From Atopsyche davidsoni (Eukaryota; Arthropoda; Insecta; Trichoptera; Hydrobiosidae), in NCBI GenBank assembly GCA_022113835.1, contig JAILWY010000023.1, positions 2,170,001 through 2,234,000 on the forward strand: a stretch of DNA of 64,000 nucleotides. The letters run 5' to 3'. The notes below the pieces were generated by a model. It saw only the letters and a program-made list of their open reading frames with translations, did not search any database and had not been told where the DNA came from. Below are positions 62,428 through 64,000 of the stretch, piece by piece. The translations under genes were made by a program, and so were the position numbers. Each line of letters opens with the position of its first letter. Position 1 is the first letter of the stretch.

Positions 62428-64000
62428 GTAAGCACCATCACCTCACACTTTTCAAAAACCCATCCCAACATAACCGAAATTAACATATATTTTGGATATA
62501 TACTATACATGTGTACTTCGGTACAACCGAATTAAAAATGAGGAATTATTTGTGAGCCTATTTTACTGTTCAAACTGCAAAAAAAAAATCGAATCAAACA
62601 CGTCGGATATCTCGGTTTTGTAAATCGGTTATTCACATTCTCCAATGTGTCCAATACGTTGGTAAAAGTAAAAAAAACATCAATGAGGTTACTTGAGTAT
62701 TGGTCCTATGTCGAAAATCTAGTTGTGAATAGAAAACTATAGCCGCATTCTCTGATGTGTGTAATATGTAAGTAAAACGGAAAATATATATGATATTGTT
62801 TTGGGGTCGGTCGAGTGCAGCACTGACGGATTCAGATCGGAGTAATCAAGAGCCGAATTGACGCAAGGCGGTTTTAACAAATAACAAATATATCGGGAAT
62901 CTGGTTTTGTGAATGCGCCACGAGCTCTCGCCGCCGCTTTCAATATCGCCGGCTTTATAACAACGCTAAGTTATTTAAATGTTATATTATGGTTTATGGT
63001 GCAGTAGCCGATGTGCTAACGCGAGCCCGCACCGCCAAAGGACGGGCAATTATCACCTCTAATGCGCCTCGTATAACGCTCAGAATAGCGGACCGCTCCG
63101 GCGCGCCGAGCAAGCGACTTTAGCCCCTGAAGTCGGCCTGAGTAAGAATCGCATTCGCTCAATATAAACTTGTCGTGTCAAAAAAAGTAGTCTTTATTGA
63201 AATATAAAATAAGGCCTAATAATGGAAACACTACCGGGCGAAATCATGCAAAGCATTATCGCCTTTATGCGCTCGGGTGTAAGGCTCAATATGGCAGGTT
63301 TCGGGTGTGAATAACGCCAGGCAATTATCGACTTTATGTGTAGTGCTAATTGATGTTGGAATCGTCTTTTAAGTATTTGAATGGCTATTCTTAATTTTCC
63401 TGTGTGTCTCCCGGGATTAAAATTTATTATTGGATTTTATTAAAATAAAAAAATTAATGCGTGATCATTTTTTTTTTTAAAAAGCTCTCTATCTCCATTA
63501 GAAAAATAATGGCTTATAATGAATGTCCACTTATCACTGTTAAAAATACACCGCGGTTTCGTGTTATAAATACGTTTTAAATGTGGTTTTAGTGTCATTT
63601 TTATGAAGATACCGCCGTGTTTAATGGAGTTCTGCTTAAGAGCAGCTTTCAAAACATACTTTCTTACTTACAAGAATAATAATCACGATTTAAAACTAAA
63701 AGCCAAGATGCACACTTACTTCCGGTCACGATAAATACAGCAATTTATGCTATACAAATATTACAGTGAAATCTCAACTTTATTTATTATTTTGTAATGT
63801 TTAAACATTACAATTTTTTTGTTGCTGACAATGCACGGCTTTCCCTATAAGCTTTGAATAATATTTTTATCATCCGTATATATTATTTTTTTTACGTAAA
63901 CAAGTTCACTGTGTATTTAAGAATTAAGGCGATCGATTCACACATGAAATGACAAAGAAAAATTACTCATTACTTTGAAACCAGTACCTAACCTACCCTA
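62428..64000. other. eve intron 2 (incomplete)
   Basis: Runs off the right edge. No homeobox exon 3 found. Holds the motif block at 62990-63350 and a single MITE end at about 63930-63950. Confidence 0.6.
62990..63350. promoter_or_regulatory. Candidate eve regulatory block with repeated GCAATTATC motif
   Basis: GGGCAATTATCACCTCTAAT (63044), GCATTATCGCCTTTATGCG (63253) and GCAATTATCGACTTTATGTG (63321) are three versions of one composite motif joining a TAAT-type homeodomain site to a TTTATG Caudal/Abd-B-like site. The block is richer in G+C than its flanks. Confidence 0.35.

Overview
The window is an AT-rich insect nuclear region with intron-split genes and GT-AG splicing. It holds six protein genes recognised from their translated exons, in this order: Cullin-1 (minus, 5' part only), an SREK1IP1-type zinc-knuckle protein (plus, complete), NDUFA8 of respiratory complex I (minus, complete), an SV2-like major-facilitator transporter (minus, complete), an Amt-type ammonium transporter (plus, complete), and the pair-rule homeobox gene even-skipped (plus, 5' part, cut by the right edge). 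An eve orthologue with a short N-terminus ahead of its homeodomain, beside an insect-like Amt, points to an insect. I cannot fix the order from sequence alone; Lepidoptera or a related holometabolous group would fit.

Layout: 1-2.15 kb Cul1; 2.7-3.64 kb a decayed Helitron between the divergent Cul1 and SREK1IP1 genes; 5.1-6.2 kb SREK1IP1; 7.5-8.8 kb NDUFA8, convergent with it; 8.8-13.5 kb AT-rich and without a gene; 13.5-18.0 kb the 11-exon SV2-like gene, with a strong CpG-rich block at 20.1-20.6 kb that is its likely promoter; 22-34 kb a repeat-rich region (MITEs, SINEs, a nested pair of hAT-type elements, a 181-bp palindrome, a second CpG-rich block at 29.1-29.7 kb); 34.4-44.5 kb the 12-exon Amt gene, whose introns carry a dead mariner, MITEs and a heptamer minisatellite; 44.5-57.9 kb intergenic DNA upstream of eve with repeats and candidate regulatory blocks; 57.9-64 kb eve exons 1 and 2 with a 4-kb intron 1.

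All exon joins of the five complete or long models keep the reading frame, and the four complete models end in stop codons at family-like lengths. The neighbours share no pathway: ubiquitin ligase scaffold, splicing-linked protein, complex I subunit, vesicle-type transporter, ammonium channel and segmentation factor. I see no operon-like or gene-cluster logic and no convincing new multi-gene system. The most interesting signals are a GC-AG intron needed to keep Amt in frame, the ancestral-looking intron inside the eve homeobox, repeated homeodomain/Caudal-like motif blocks around eve, long near-perfect palindromes, and a TTAA-flanked MITE family present in many copies.
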